Origin: Siphonodentalium dalli
Lineage: Eukaryota; Mollusca; Scaphopoda; Gadilida; Siphonodentaliidae
NCBI GenBank assembly: GCA_032622095.1
Contig: CP136067.1
Span: 94,726,707 to 94,790,706, forward strand
Direction of reading: 5' to 3'
Length of the DNA stretch: 64,000 nt
Shown here: piece by piece, positions 56,901 to 57,886 of the stretch
How positions within the stretch are numbered: position 1 is the first letter of the stretch
Layout: each line of letters starts with the position of its first letter
Translations under genes and position numbers: made by a program
The notes under the pieces: model-generated
Database searches by the model: none
What the model was told of the DNA's origin: nothing
The model's input: the letters and a program-made list of their open reading frames with translations, nothing else

Positions 56901-57886
56901 CTGTCCAAAGGCGAAGAGGTTGGTTCATGATCGAGTACAGTAAAACCTCTCTAAACCGAACACCCTTCGGATCGGTCCTTCTGTTCAGTGTTCGGTTTAC
57001 AGAAAATCTTGCAACCATTGGAATATGTTGCCGCCGGAAGTAAGAGTAATTGCGATCCGAACACCTCCTTACTGATTAATTAAACTTTATTCAATAAACT
57101 ACCAAATAAAACATAAATTGCAATAGATAAAACATGTTATAATAAGACATATACATATATGTATAGATAAACCAGGAAACACGGAAACGATACATTTTAT
57201 GGTGATTCAGGGTTTTTTTAAATGTTGACAGTAGATTTGACATACTTGATGCTGAGCTCTTGTGGTATAGACTTTGGTGTAGACTGGGGATATTAATCAT
57301 TAGTGACACTGAGAGCTTTCCGATGAATGGTAATAAGCCATATTTCCGACTAAATCCCGAAAAATTACCCATAATTTTGCTGTGGTTAAGGAGTCGATTA
57401 TTTAGAGTATTACTGTATGGCAAGGAAGACAATTAATATTCATTGAGTCTAAATATTATTATGAAGGAGTTATTGTGTCGTCATGCTAATGTCATCATGC
57501 TAAATGTCATTTAGAAAGGCATGCTTGTGTTAGTTATTAAATAAAATTAGCTGGCGCAAACTGTTGCAAAACAAATTTTATCTGGAGACTATTCATTTGC
57601 TGCAATATGGTTACGAGGACATTTAGTGTGTGCACTTTGGTGCGTGATCCCCATATTTTTTTCACGAAAATAGAGAAAGTGTGAATTATCATTGAGCTAT
57701 AATAGTTAAATATAATTATAAAAGTTGAATTCAAGATCTGCCTGACCTGATAACAGTTGTATGTAAATAAATGTCTGTATCTATCTTTTTCAGCTGACAT
57801 ATGACTACAAGTTTGATTTTGAGGATGAACAACACAAGATTCCATGTACATGTGGCGCGCCAAACTGTCGGAAATGGATGAACTAA
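2750..57886 (+). CDS. KMT2C/KMT2D: KMT2C/KMT2D (MLL3/4, Trr-like) histone H3K4 methyltransferase, 3' 26 exons
   Basis: This is the C-terminal 3387 residues of a COMPASS-family H3K4 methyltransferase, the nuclear enzyme that in animals mainly monomethylates enhancer histone H3K4. The 26 exons join with consistent phase (total 10164 nt including the stop). Domain order is coiled coil, Pro/Gln-rich linkers, a 20-residue repeat, conserved linker blocks, extended PHD finger, FYRN, FYRC, Win motif (GCARSEP), SET ([17 protein letters not shown]) and post-SET ([13 protein letters not shown]). Invertebrates usually carry one gene ancestral to vertebrate KMT2C and KMT2D, so I do not choose between them. 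The N-terminal PHD fingers and HMG box must lie upstream of the window. SET, FYR and ePHD identity is near certain. Exact borders of E2, E5 and E10 are less sure because their splice sites are duplicated. Confidence 0.97.
2945..2992 (+). repeat. Copy of E1 3' edge and donor
   Basis: 48 bp matching 2863-2910 with three substitutions, including 43 exon bases and cag|gtatt. All three changes lie in the exon-derived part. Confidence 0.9.
3057..3345 (+). repeat. 370-bp repeat, copy 2 (intron 1)
   Basis: aaagacatattatggacttg ... gcatttaattaatatata ... gtttcagatcactt; cut by a MITE-B insertion at its right end. Confidence 0.75.
3344..3694 (+). mobile_element. MITE-B (TTAA double-hairpin), second hairpin shortened
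   Basis: TTAACCCTTTACCCAACA at the left and tgttgggtaaagggttaa at the right. Full copies are about 400 bp with two internal hairpins whose arms carry gccaatgcattctcttatat. Here the second hairpin has lost one arm. TTAA at both ends plus CCC/GGG tips is piggyBac-like. Confidence 0.9.
4128..4555. mobile_element. MITE-D long form
   Basis: Long-form MITE-D has two gaatgaggtccccagagggt palindromes at its ends joined by a spacer (aagtaactaaaaacattgtt), bounded by caagcctgcaaatagtgtgt and its complement. It ends 27 bp before E2. Confidence 0.85.
4582..4884 (+). CDS. KMT2C/KMT2D: KMT2C/D exon E2 (Pro/Gln/Met-rich linker)
   Basis: Encodes 101 residues, [20 protein letters not shown] at the start, then [12 protein letters not shown] repeats and a conserved-looking end ([20 protein letters not shown]). 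Acceptor ttttcag, phase 0 to 0. The donor is taken as agct|gtgagt at 4885 because the reading frame stops soon after. Identical agct-gtgagt junctions follow every 44 bp, so the true donor is chosen by frame, not by uniqueness. Confidence 0.85.
4866..5400 (+). repeat. 44-bp tandem array carrying the E2 5' splice site
   Basis: The exon end accatattagct followed by gtgagtaaaggtcgaaggtt recurs with gtgagt at 4885, 4929, 4973, 5017, 5061, 5105, 5148, 5194 and 5238. It then degenerates into shorter units with gtgagt at 5313 and 5379. The first copy is the real exon border. Confidence 0.95.
5401..5549. mobile_element. MITE-D left palindrome only
   Basis: caagcctgcaaataatgtgt, then the ccccagagggtgaattta palindrome, ending in the spacer start. 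Confidence 0.8.
5535..5705. repeat. Dispersed repeat with atggccctttgttggaatta
   Basis: Also present at 9385-9600, 34000-34190 and 63235-63570; shared segments are aatacaggtcaagttcaaat and tggccctttgttg. Non-coding. Confidence 0.6.
5732..6108 (+). repeat. 370-bp repeat, copy 3 (before E3)
   Basis: agacagattatggacttgtt ... gtttaattaatatttaag ... gtttcacatcactt; ends 8 bp before E3. Confidence 0.75.
6116..6302 (+). CDS. KMT2C/KMT2D: KMT2C/D exon E3 (NPFSE motif and Pro-rich linker)
   Basis: Encodes [20 protein letters not shown] followed by a proline-rich stretch with six consecutive Pro. The NPFSE...RER block is typical of the KMT2C/D family immediately after the coiled coil. Acceptor cttttcag, donor ccaccag|gtaaaa, phase 0 to 1. 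Confidence 0.92.
6331..6790. mobile_element. MITE-D long form
   Basis: Bounded by gaagcctgaatttagcgtgt and aactcaggcttga, with two terminal palindromes and spacer. Confidence 0.85.
6936..7182. mobile_element. MITE-C (TTAA, shares hairpin arm with MITE-B)
   Basis: TTAACCCT...AGGGTTAA ends. It contains two hairpins built from the cattctcttatatatgcga-type arm and a spacer with aaggtcaaggtaaatattgt. It lies 68 bp upstream of E4. Confidence 0.85.
7251..7442 (+). CDS. KMT2C/KMT2D: KMT2C/D exon E4 (Pro/Gly-rich)
   Basis: Encodes 64 residues, [20 protein letters not shown] onward, a Pro/Gly/Met-rich linker resembling collagen-like PGP repeats. Acceptor ttgttgcag, donor cag|gtatga, phase 1 to 1. The acceptor plus the first 22 or so exon bases are duplicated at 13645-13709. 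Confidence 0.88.
8341..8747 (+). mobile_element. MITE-B copy
   Basis: Full-length, TTAA at both ends, both hairpins intact. Confidence 0.92.
8945..9217. mobile_element. MITE-H (TTAA)
   Basis: ttaactcattccatactaaa to tagtatggaacgggttaa. Internal actcattgatgagta and gaatgggagaatccatttag are shared with the copies at 13066, 21551 and 36975. Confidence 0.8.
9221..9334. repeat. Inverted repeat, about 115 bp
   Basis: gtggtctctctctctcttgt and acaagagaaagagagaccgc flank a core with gagccaggcttgattgagcc. Confidence 0.7.
9385..9600. repeat. Dispersed repeat, second copy
   Basis: gtttctggatgatagtctca ... atgaaatttggtatgtgggt ... ttatggctatttgtt; same family as 5535. Confidence 0.6.
9838..10286. mobile_element. 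MITE-D long form
   Basis: caagcctgagtttagtgtgc to cacactattacaaggcttg, complete. Confidence 0.88.
10338..10737 (+). mobile_element. MITE-B copy
   Basis: Full-length, TTAA at both ends, both hairpins intact, highly similar to the 8341 copy. Confidence 0.92.
10950..11325. mobile_element. MITE-D, left tip lost
   Basis: Starts within the left palindrome (gctagcatcaccaaattcac) and ends tttgcagacttgag. Confidence 0.8.
11365..11714. mobile_element. MITE-E (TTAA, 350-bp palindrome)
   Basis: A long palindrome centred near 11545 with arms that include ggagatggtccc, gagtgtattttgca and ccatgttat. TTAA occurs at both ends. Confidence 0.83.
11793..11983. mobile_element. MITE-G (TTAA, 190-bp perfect palindrome)
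   Basis: ttaaccctttcagtgctaag to its complement, almost perfect over 190 bp, with centre tacattgatgatcaatgta. Confidence 0.88.
12164..12350. mobile_element. MITE-D left part
   Basis: The left palindrome and spacer start only (tgtcatttgcagaatgaggt ... cttctctggaaagtttcttt). Confidence 0.78.
12395..12482 (+). repeat. Short tandem repeat, about 36 bp x 3
   Basis: agctggctacgaatgtgatc, a variant gtagctacatttgtgatc, then agctggctacgaatgtgatc again. Confidence 0.75.
13066..13314. mobile_element. MITE-H copy
   Basis: ttaaccttactataataaat to gaatccatttagtatagaaa; the right tip is eroded. Confidence 0.75.
13431..13646. mobile_element. MITE-A copy
   Basis: Full-length palindrome (tagtaatgccctaa ... 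ttagggcattactgt) with central gaaagctctcactgagagct. A stray copy of the E4 acceptor begins exactly at its right end. Confidence 0.88.
13645..13709 (+). pseudogene. Displaced copy of E4 acceptor and exon start
   Basis: About 60 of 65 bases match 7209-7272, including tcaatttgttgcag|gttttatgcc. The exon copy is cut after about 22 bp, at aagaccaat. It starts at the right end of a MITE-A and runs into a further MITE-A-like scrap (aagctctcagtgagag, gttacccata). Confidence 0.88.
13710..15280 (+). other. Intron 4, unexplained stretch
   Basis: AT-rich intron sequence. An open frame at 14347-14763 has a hydrophobic start but no family I recognise and no codon-use support. Nothing else seen. Confidence 0.4.
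15281..15664. mobile_element. MITE-D long form
   Basis: caagcctgattatagtgtgt to cacactataattaggtttg; the right palindrome is shortened. Confidence 0.83.
15823..16207 (-). mobile_element. MITE-B copy, inverted
   Basis: Full-length in reverse orientation with TTAA at both ends and a slightly shortened spacer between the hairpins. Confidence 0.92.
16371..16490. mobile_element. MITE-G copy, one arm shortened
   Basis: ttaaccctttctaagagctt to ggcactgaaagggttaa; retains one full arm. Confidence 0.82.
16491..17252 (+). other. Intron 4, unexplained stretch
   Basis: Between two MITE copies. A long imperfect inverted similarity to 15700-15840 and 16200-16370 (gctgctgtggcac/tgcaacagcagtcatg, ataactggggt/accccagttat) suggests a larger inverted element that includes both MITE-B copies. 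Confidence 0.4.
17253..17652 (-). mobile_element. MITE-B copy, inverted
   Basis: Full-length in reverse orientation, TTAA at both ends, both hairpins intact. Confidence 0.92.
17653..19270 (+). other. Intron 4, unexplained stretch
   Basis: No exon, MITE or repeat recognised apart from G-rich runs at 17849-17862 and 18421-18434. Confidence 0.4.
19277..19414 (+). CDS. KMT2C/KMT2D: KMT2C/D exon E5 (Lys-rich, likely NLS)
   Basis: Encodes 46 residues containing [15 protein letters not shown], a strong basic nuclear-localisation candidate. The acceptor is tttacag; phase 1 to 1 joins E4 and E6. The donor ccag|gtcctt is weak at +3 to +6 and lies in the first of four 29-bp tandem units. Reading through it meets a stop at once, so the exon must end at or before this point. 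End position is moderately sure. Confidence 0.78.
19407..19525 (+). repeat. 29-bp tandem array carrying the E5 3' edge
   Basis: Four units starting at 19407, 19436, 19465 and 19494, each aaatccaggtccttttctca-like. The first contains the E5 donor. Confidence 0.92.
19531..19960. mobile_element. MITE-D long form
   Basis: ccaagtctggatatagtgtg to cacactatttcaaggcttt; it directly follows the E5 29-bp array. Confidence 0.85.
20679..21016. mobile_element. MITE-E copy
   Basis: ttaaagggcgaatgtaccta to gtacagtcgccctttaa; shares the central ggtaattataatgaaaatg with the 11365 copy. Confidence 0.8.
21013..21205. mobile_element. MITE-C copy, shortened
   Basis: ttaactgttccatgactgga at left, tgaaagggttaa at right. 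It shares its left TTAA with the adjoining MITE-E copy. Confidence 0.82.
21551..21894. mobile_element. MITE-H copy with nested insertion
   Basis: Reverse orientation (tgaatggattctcccattca first). About 85 bp at 21770-21855 is foreign, itself bounded by cgtatggagcc and ggggctccat inverted repeats. Confidence 0.7.
21895..23944 (+). other. Intron 5, mostly unexplained
   Basis: Apart from the MITE-D at 22523-22777 I see no coding or repeated sequence; it is AT-rich and ends with the E6 acceptor. Confidence 0.4.
22523..22777. mobile_element. MITE-D spacerless two-palindrome form
   Basis: Two complete gaggt(c/t)cccagagggtgaa palindromes separated by only about 12 bp (gctgaggtgcaagc), bounded by caagccttgaaatagtgtgt and its complement. 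Confidence 0.85.
23945..29239 (+). CDS. KMT2C/KMT2D: KMT2C/D exon E6, giant 5.3-kb low-complexity exon
   Basis: A single 1765-codon exon, open throughout, entering at phase 1 ([20 protein letters not shown]) and leaving at phase 1 (acceptor ttttcag, donor ccag|gtaaga). It is rich in Ser, Thr, Pro, Gln and Met. It begins with a short MSPPMMG tandem repeat (24169-24243) and later has SPHVTPL/SPQ repeats. The middle holds about 21 units of a 20-residue Cys/Asp-rich repeat (25393-26600). Possible sumoylation sites of the psi-K-x-E type are VKSEPVE and IKTEPDE. The end has a compact, more conserved-looking block ([20 protein letters not shown]). Large, rapidly evolving low-complexity exons are normal in this part of KMT2C/D; the Cys repeat is not one I recognise. 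Confidence 0.93.
24169..24243 (+). repeat. 21-bp coding repeat (MSPPMMG)
   Basis: Units of atgtctcctccgatgatggg type repeated three to four times within E6. Confidence 0.85.
25393..26600 (+). repeat. 60-bp coding minisatellite, 20-residue Cys/Asp repeat
   Basis: About 21 units of C[19 protein letters not shown], all in frame. One unit (26413-26439) is truncated to KCVPGSEEK, and the last is partial. A three-unit pattern (LEKP-R, QEK-R, EEKV-V) repeats, so part of the array has a 180-bp higher-order unit. Each unit gives two Cys spaced C-x6-C and a TDDD that fits a CK2 site (inference). Confidence 0.95.
29385..29725. mobile_element. Inverted-repeat element in intron 6
   Basis: gtttctattttatacggaat (29400) is complementary to attacgtataaaataggacg (about 29502), and a gagtctcg/cgagactc-like core lies between. 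tatcacatgatc and atgtgataaaataagttatc may be outer ends. Boundaries are uncertain. Confidence 0.5.
29963..30163 (+). CDS. KMT2C/KMT2D: KMT2C/D exon E7
   Basis: Encodes 67 residues ([20 protein letters not shown], then His/Leu/Pro-rich, ending [17 protein letters not shown]). Acceptor cttacag, donor ttgg|gtgagt, phase 1 to 1. Confidence 0.88.
30423..31160 (+). repeat. 102-bp tandem array carrying the E8 3' splice site
   Basis: Eight units; the exon-like start (accttcctggcatcaagctg) lies at 30423, 30527, 30627, 30729, 30831, 30933, 31036 and, for the true exon, 31139. Most intronic copies keep ttcag before and gagag|gtatat after this segment. Confidence 0.95.
31139..31248 (+). CDS. KMT2C/KMT2D: KMT2C/D exon E8 (IKLE and LxxLL)
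   Basis: Encodes [20 protein letters not shown], then [30 protein letters not shown] is a conserved KMT2C/D block; LKQLL is an LxxLL nuclear-receptor-box match and IKLE a sumoylation consensus. Acceptor tatttcag, donor gag|gtgagt, phase 1 to 0. The acceptor and first 22 exon bases are the last unit of a 102-bp tandem array. A hAT-like element starts 20 bp after the donor. Confidence 0.92.
31269..32589. mobile_element. Nonautonomous hAT-like element, 1.3 kb
   Basis: TIRs tagtgctgggacggt and accgtcccagcacta are perfect inverted repeats. Flanks ataattac (31261-31268) and aaaattac (32590-32597) are an 8-bp duplication with one mismatch, as expected for hAT. The interior holds cggttaaccg-type motifs near both ends and no recognisable transposase. 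It begins 20 bp after the E8 donor. Confidence 0.85.
32598..34000 (+). other. Intron 8, mostly unexplained
   Basis: Contains the two gaggtgagtg units near 33050 and 33110, and an inverted pair gcacacttttgcgagc/aagcaaaacactcaac-type region around 33300-33520 (gtgttttgctt repeated inverted). No exon seen. Confidence 0.4.
33035..33120 (+). repeat. Two units with gaggtgagtgaaggcttaca
   Basis: Two copies about 65 bp apart. They resemble the E8 donor context (gtgaggtgagtggaggc) beyond the hAT element, so they may be displaced donor copies. Confidence 0.5.
34000..34190. repeat. Dispersed repeat, third copy, adjoining E9
   Basis: tttccggatgataactttag ... ggttatggccctttgttgaa; ends within 15 bp of the E9 acceptor region and supplies part of its pyrimidine-rich context. 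Confidence 0.6.
34205..34346 (+). CDS. KMT2C/KMT2D: KMT2C/D exon E9
   Basis: Encodes [20 protein letters not shown], then [18 protein letters not shown] and a Glu/Lys end. The LTPEQ...ISPEEW block is shared by KMT2C/D proteins. Acceptor ttttcag, donor atgg|gtaaaa, phase 0 to 1. Confidence 0.93.
34604..34675. mobile_element. MITE-C fragment
   Basis: Contains actcgcgtatattagagaat and cactggcacaggatctttaa, the right part of MITE-C. Confidence 0.65.
34744..35088 (+). CDS. KMT2C/KMT2D: KMT2C/D exon E10 (basic helix, LMQQL block)
   Basis: Starts with a charged helix ([20 protein letters not shown]), continues with two basic NLS-like clusters ([18 protein letters not shown]) and ends with the family-conserved block [20 protein letters not shown]. 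Acceptor ttgcag, donor atcag|gtaaca, phase 1 to 1. A 21-bp piece near the exon end recurs about 50 bp downstream, just before a MITE. Confidence 0.9.
35122..35553. mobile_element. MITE-D long form, left tip lost
   Basis: Starts at cagaatgaggtccccagagg 34 bp after the E10 donor; ends cttattctcaggcctg. Confidence 0.83.
35739..36138 (+). mobile_element. MITE-B copy
   Basis: Full-length in the intron between E10 and E11, TTAA at both ends. Confidence 0.92.
36248..36420. mobile_element. MITE-C copy, left end missing
   Basis: Carries the second hairpin and the right end (tgttatgaaaggcttaa) just upstream of E11. Confidence 0.78.
36443..36580 (+). CDS. KMT2C/KMT2D: KMT2C/D exon E11
   Basis: Encodes [20 protein letters not shown] and an acidic/basic remainder ending [16 protein letters not shown] matches the KMT2C/D linker after the LMQQL block. 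Acceptor acacag, donor tcag|gtgaga, phase 1 to 1. Confidence 0.9.
36700..36790 (+). repeat. Tandem duplication in intron 11
   Basis: tcaccttatacata ... ctacatgacgtctgctgtg occurs twice, about 120 bp after E11. Confidence 0.75.
36975..37185. mobile_element. MITE-H copy
   Basis: tttatccctttctaatctaa, actcattgatgagtag, then gtagaatccagttagaaagg; eroded ends. Confidence 0.68.
37411..37555 (+). CDS. KMT2C/KMT2D: KMT2C/D exon E12
   Basis: Encodes [20 protein letters not shown] and ends in [13 protein letters not shown] do not recognise a domain; placement rests on frame and clear borders (acceptor tatttag, donor acag|gtatta, phase 1 to 2). An AT/T-rich pyrimidine tract precedes it. Confidence 0.85.
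37860..38078. mobile_element. MITE-C copy, left end missing
   Basis: Two hairpins and the right end tggaagggttaa; the first hairpin is partly deleted. Confidence 0.8.
38095..38360. repeat. Dispersed repeat upstream of E13
   Basis: Two units with ttccgttctaga/ttccattctcga and tcaactttgtttatctggaa; shared with 39590-39765 (ttccattctagagttgtttt). Confidence 0.55.
38405..38922 (+). CDS. KMT2C/KMT2D: KMT2C/D exon E13 (ALADLL block)
   Basis: Encodes 173 residues. The first two thirds are a variable linker (Pro/Ile-rich [15 protein letters not shown], then Ser/Lys-rich). The end carries [20 protein letters not shown] then [17 protein letters not shown], a predicted helix/strand block conserved in KMT2C/D. 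Acceptor ttgtag, donor acac|gtaagt, phase 2 to 1. A 44-bp tandem duplication begins about 20 bp after the donor. Confidence 0.93.
38940..39030 (+). repeat. 44-bp tandem duplication after the E13 donor
   Basis: gtagaggtattcagaatgta followed by tcat(a/g)accccaattagt-like sequence, twice, beginning about 20 bp inside the intron. Confidence 0.85.
39035..39262. mobile_element. MITE-D left half
   Basis: acaagccttgaaatagtgtg, palindrome and spacer, ending at the E14 21-bp array. Confidence 0.8.
39271..39410 (+). repeat. 21-bp tandem array ending in the E14 acceptor
   Basis: Six units of tgatgtgcttttgaacattt type; the last unit is altered to tgatgtggttttcag, which is the E14 3' splice site. Confidence 0.92.
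39411..39547 (+). CDS. KMT2C/KMT2D: KMT2C/D exon E14 (first half of Cys-pair element)
   Basis: Encodes [20 protein letters not shown], then [20 protein letters not shown]. The CRHC pair plus CSMNC in E15 form a C-x2-C ... C-x3-C set that probably binds zinc and is conserved in KMT2C/D. Acceptor ggttttcag, donor acag|gttcgt (T at +3), phase 1 to 0. The acceptor lies in the last unit of a 21-bp tandem array. Confidence 0.92.
39590..39765. repeat. Dispersed repeat downstream of E14
   Basis: Related to 38095-38360 through gtttattatgaagtgttggt and caatgaaatttggtatggat. It begins about 40 bp after the E14 donor. Confidence 0.55.
39768..41690. repeat. Bivalve-type repeat starting agctcacctgagacgaagtc
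   Basis: Begins tagctcacctgagacgaagt, then gtccgtccatccgtccgtcc runs and several degenerate units with atttggtatg..., tcaaatgaggtcactgggtc and agagccag. A MITE-D copy is nested at 40497-40933. No coding capacity seen. Confidence 0.65.
40497..40933. mobile_element. MITE-D long form with internal insertion near left tip
   Basis: The left TIR is followed by about 75 bp of foreign sequence before a second tgtcatttgcagaatgaggt; the right end is normal. Confidence 0.78.
42159..42611 (+). CDS. KMT2C/KMT2D: KMT2C/D exon E15
   Basis: Encodes [20 protein letters not shown] (second half of the Cys-pair element), then a 125-residue linker rich in Met, Pro, Ala and Leu with [17 protein letters not shown] and [12 protein letters not shown]. 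Acceptor ttttag, donor aaaa|gtaatt, phase 0 to 0. Confidence 0.92.
42738..42955. mobile_element. MITE-D partial
   Basis: caagcctggatatagtgtgt and the left palindrome, then part of the spacer (agttccccagttgaagttgg). Confidence 0.78.
43120..43687. mobile_element. MITE-F (TTAA-like, related to MITE-E)
   Basis: ttaaaggggtactgtatgcc at left and gagtacagtatccctttag at right; it has the tggctggagccataaatta centre also seen in MITE-E. Internal sequence differs. Confidence 0.7.
43836..43943 (+). CDS. KMT2C/KMT2D: KMT2C/D exon E16
   Basis: Encodes 36 residues, [20 protein letters not shown], ending [10 protein letters not shown]. The RWK.W block just before the extended PHD finger is characteristic of KMT2C/D. 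Acceptor attttag, donor caat|gtacgt, phase 0 to 0. Confidence 0.92.
44265..44479. mobile_element. MITE-A copy
   Basis: Full-length near-perfect palindrome, tacagtaatgccctaagtaa to ttacttagggcattactgta. Confidence 0.9.
44539..45036. repeat. Bivalve-type repeat (cccccgacttgaagtcggcg)
   Basis: Starts attatgcccccgacttgaag, with cgtccgtccgtac and two gttatggccctt units, ends gggggcaaatgcc...tacctcttgtt. Same design as the 51371 element. Confidence 0.65.
45037..45601 (+). other. Intron 16 end, nothing recognised
   Basis: AT-rich sequence between a bivalve-type repeat and E17; only the E17 acceptor (ttttatttag) is identifiable. Confidence 0.4.
45602..45711 (+). CDS. KMT2C/KMT2D: KMT2C/D exon E17 (start of extended PHD finger)
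   Basis: Encodes [20 protein letters not shown], then [17 protein letters not shown]. The C-x2-C pair opens the C-terminal extended PHD (ePHD). Acceptor tatttag, donor caag|gttcgt, phase 0 to 2. Confidence 0.95.
45769..45831. mobile_element. MITE-C fragment
   Basis: taattaaccattcctgaaat ... attggcctaacaatatt, the left end of MITE-C without hairpins, 45 bp before a longer copy. Confidence 0.65.
45877..46118. mobile_element. MITE-C copy
   Basis: ttaacccttccatgactgga at left, tgaaagggtttaa at right, both hairpins present. Confidence 0.88.
46190..46425 (+). repeat. Degenerate 50-bp tandem repeat before E18
   Basis: Four units with gggactagaaaccgtttcaa and ttcataacaagctgtc. Confidence 0.75.
46444..46502 (+). 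repeat. Copy of E18 5' edge (59 bp)
   Basis: Immediately upstream tandem copy of 46503-46561, including gttggtaaatgggttcattt. Its acceptor AG has become AA (atttcaaactt), so it is not a usable splice site. Confidence 0.92.
46513..46756 (+). CDS. KMT2C/KMT2D: KMT2C/D exon E18 (core of extended PHD finger)
   Basis: Encodes [40 protein letters not shown], then [15 protein letters not shown] and [18 protein letters not shown]. The Cys/His ligands HLNC, C-x2-C and H-x2-C are intact. Acceptor atttcag, donor taag|gttagt, phase 2 to 0. The 5' edge is duplicated once upstream (59 bp) and the 3' edge with its donor four times downstream (about 92 bp). Confidence 0.97.
46757..47125 (+). repeat. 92-bp tandem array carrying the E18 donor
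   Basis: Four further copies of the exon end (taccatctcccatgtg ... actgataag) with gttagt at 46849, 46940, 47032 and 47118. The real donor is at 46757. Confidence 0.93.
47504..47613 (+). CDS. KMT2C/KMT2D: KMT2C/D exon E19 (end of ePHD, start of FYR region)
   Basis: Encodes [20 protein letters not shown], then [17 protein letters not shown]. The C-x2-H pair closes the ePHD; FRRVY-like sequence leads into the FYRN domain. Acceptor attacag, donor caaa|gtgagt, phase 0 to 2. Confidence 0.95.
47945..48199. mobile_element. MITE-C copy
   Basis: Full-length, ttaaccctttcatgaccgga to tcatgaaagggttaa. Confidence 0.9.
48413..48542. repeat. Inverted repeat, 130 bp
   Basis: caaacgtattattactttcg ... tctctttacttcaagctttc pairs with gaaagcttgaagtaaagaga ... 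atacgtttgt around an AT-rich loop. Probably a MITE with no second copy here. Confidence 0.7.
48625..48841. mobile_element. MITE-A copy
   Basis: Full-length near-perfect 217-bp palindrome with TA ends. Confidence 0.9.
49376..49665 (+). CDS. KMT2C/KMT2D: KMT2C/D exon E20 (FYRN and start of FYRC)
   Basis: Encodes [20 protein letters not shown] and [20 protein letters not shown] (FYRN), then [20 protein letters not shown] and YSAKG (start of FYRC). FYRN and FYRC fold together as one module in MLL-family proteins. Acceptor ttcacag, donor aaag|gtatac, phase 2 to 1. Confidence 0.97.
49941..50274. mobile_element. Palindromic MITE with acgtcat arms
   Basis: ttaacctcttcgctgcaatg at left and atttagcagctgagaggtta at right form TIRs; inside are tacggatg/tccgtag inverted segments and a cacgacgtcataacgtca arm. 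Confidence 0.7.
50325..50541. mobile_element. MITE-A copy
   Basis: Full-length near-perfect 217-bp palindrome; the centre reads gaaagctctcggggagagct. Confidence 0.9.
51000..51136 (+). CDS. KMT2C/KMT2D: KMT2C/D exon E21 (FYRC)
   Basis: Encodes [20 protein letters not shown], then [21 protein letters not shown], the middle of FYRC. Acceptor ataacag, donor gtcg|gtaaga, phase 1 to 0. Confidence 0.96.
51371..51953. repeat. Bivalve-type repeat (tatacccccactttcgaaga)
   Basis: Starts tatacccccactttcgaaga, with gtccgtccgtccgacctcat, three tatgaaccgatttcaataat units, ends gtgggggtatgctagcactc...acctcttgttt. Confidence 0.65.
52450..52695. mobile_element. MITE-C copy
   Basis: Full-length, ttaacccttcaagactgga to ttaaagggttaa, 58 bp upstream of E22. 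Confidence 0.9.
52754..52884 (+). CDS. KMT2C/KMT2D: KMT2C/D exon E22 (end of FYRC, Win motif)
   Basis: Encodes [20 protein letters not shown] (end of FYRC), then [27 protein letters not shown] is the Win motif whose Arg inserts into WDR5, linking the enzyme to the WRAD core (WDR5, RbBP5, ASH2L, DPY30). Acceptor ttgcag, donor aaaa|gtaaga, phase 0 to 2. Confidence 0.96.
52999..53238. mobile_element. MITE-C copy
   Basis: Near full-length; the right tip is eroded (atggaagggtgcaa). Confidence 0.82.
53323..53721 (-). mobile_element. MITE-B copy, inverted
   Basis: Full-length, TTAA at both ends. Another copy in the same orientation starts 189 bp downstream. Confidence 0.92.
53858..53911 (+). repeat. 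Decayed copy of E23 5' region
   Basis: aagtccagtggactgtatct ... tccactgaatactgtt aligns with agtccagtggtactacatcc ... tcactgccgactacggtt of E23. A MITE-B begins at its end. Confidence 0.6.
53910..54287 (-). mobile_element. MITE-B copy, inverted
   Basis: Near full-length. It begins within a decayed copy of the E23 5' edge (about 53858-53911). Confidence 0.9.
54354..54862 (+). repeat. Copy of E23 5' region split by MITE-D
   Basis: aggcctcatactctactgtc (54354) matches the exon start, and after the MITE-D (54383-54812) actacttcatcacattccct and gccgactctggttactggg match the continuing exon. Confidence 0.88.
54383..54812. mobile_element. MITE-D long form inside a duplicated E23 edge
   Basis: tctgcaagtagtgtgtctct to acactatttccagactta. 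Flanking sequence on both sides matches consecutive parts of E23. Confidence 0.85.
54907..55087 (+). CDS. KMT2C/KMT2D: KMT2C/D exon E23 (pre-SET linker)
   Basis: Encodes [20 protein letters not shown], then [20 protein letters not shown] and [18 protein letters not shown], the linker between Win and SET (SKxxQYxxxKTEW is family-conserved). Acceptor attttag, donor acag|gttagt, phase 2 to 0. Decayed copies of its 5' half lie upstream at 53858-53911 and 54354-54860, both interrupted by MITEs. Confidence 0.96.
55215..55549 (-). mobile_element. MITE-B copy, inverted, internally deleted
   Basis: The left tip is damaged (attaatacccaacag) and the second hairpin is cut from its apex to the conserved aatgtggtcaagg segment. 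Confidence 0.88.
55950..56099. mobile_element. MITE-D single-palindrome form
   Basis: A 150-bp almost perfect palindrome, caagccttgaaatagggtgt to its complement, flanked by TA on both sides. Confidence 0.88.
56467..56583 (+). CDS. KMT2C/KMT2D: KMT2C/D exon E24 (SET domain, N-terminal part)
   Basis: Encodes [20 protein letters not shown] and [25 protein letters not shown] and EYIGE are SET-N signatures (S-adenosylmethionine pocket). Acceptor ttctag, donor acag|gtatgt, phase 0 to 0. Confidence 0.98.
56634..56722 (+). repeat. Two decayed copies of E25 acceptor and exon start
   Basis: tttcatttagaatcaa (56640) and ttttcattcagaatcaatag (56676) with tatttacatattgctgatga resemble ctttcagaatcgtggcattt and acatgttccgcattgatgac of E25. 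Confidence 0.7.
56736..56918 (+). CDS. KMT2C/KMT2D: KMT2C/D exon E25 (SET catalytic core)
   Basis: Encodes [20 protein letters not shown] and [20 protein letters not shown], then [14 protein letters not shown]. NHSCxPNC is the catalytic, SAM-binding pseudoknot motif and its Cys also contributes to the post-SET zinc site. Acceptor ctttcag, donor agag|gttggt (weak at +3 to +6), phase 0 to 0. Two decayed copies of the exon 5' edge precede it. Confidence 0.98.
56938..57068. mobile_element. Mariner-like MITE fragment (cagtaaaacctctctaaacc)
   Basis: tacagtaaaacctctctaaa followed by ccgaacacc motifs, a repeat common in molluscs. The right end (ccgaacacctcctta) is incomplete. It starts 19 bp after the E25 donor. 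Confidence 0.65.
57308..57418. mobile_element. MITE-A right half
   Basis: Only the right arm (gagagctttccgatgaatgg ... gagtattactgta) is present in the last intron; the left arm is missing. Confidence 0.8.
57794..57886 (+). CDS. KMT2C/KMT2D: KMT2C/D terminal exon E26 (SET end and post-SET)
   Basis: Encodes [30 protein letters not shown] and then taa. YDYKFDFED completes the SET active site, and the C-x-C-x4-C post-SET zinc motif is intact; the protein ends at the usual RKWMN. Acceptor tttttcag, phase 0. Confidence 0.98.
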   Translation: MTYDYKFDFEDEQHKIPCTCGAPNCRKWMN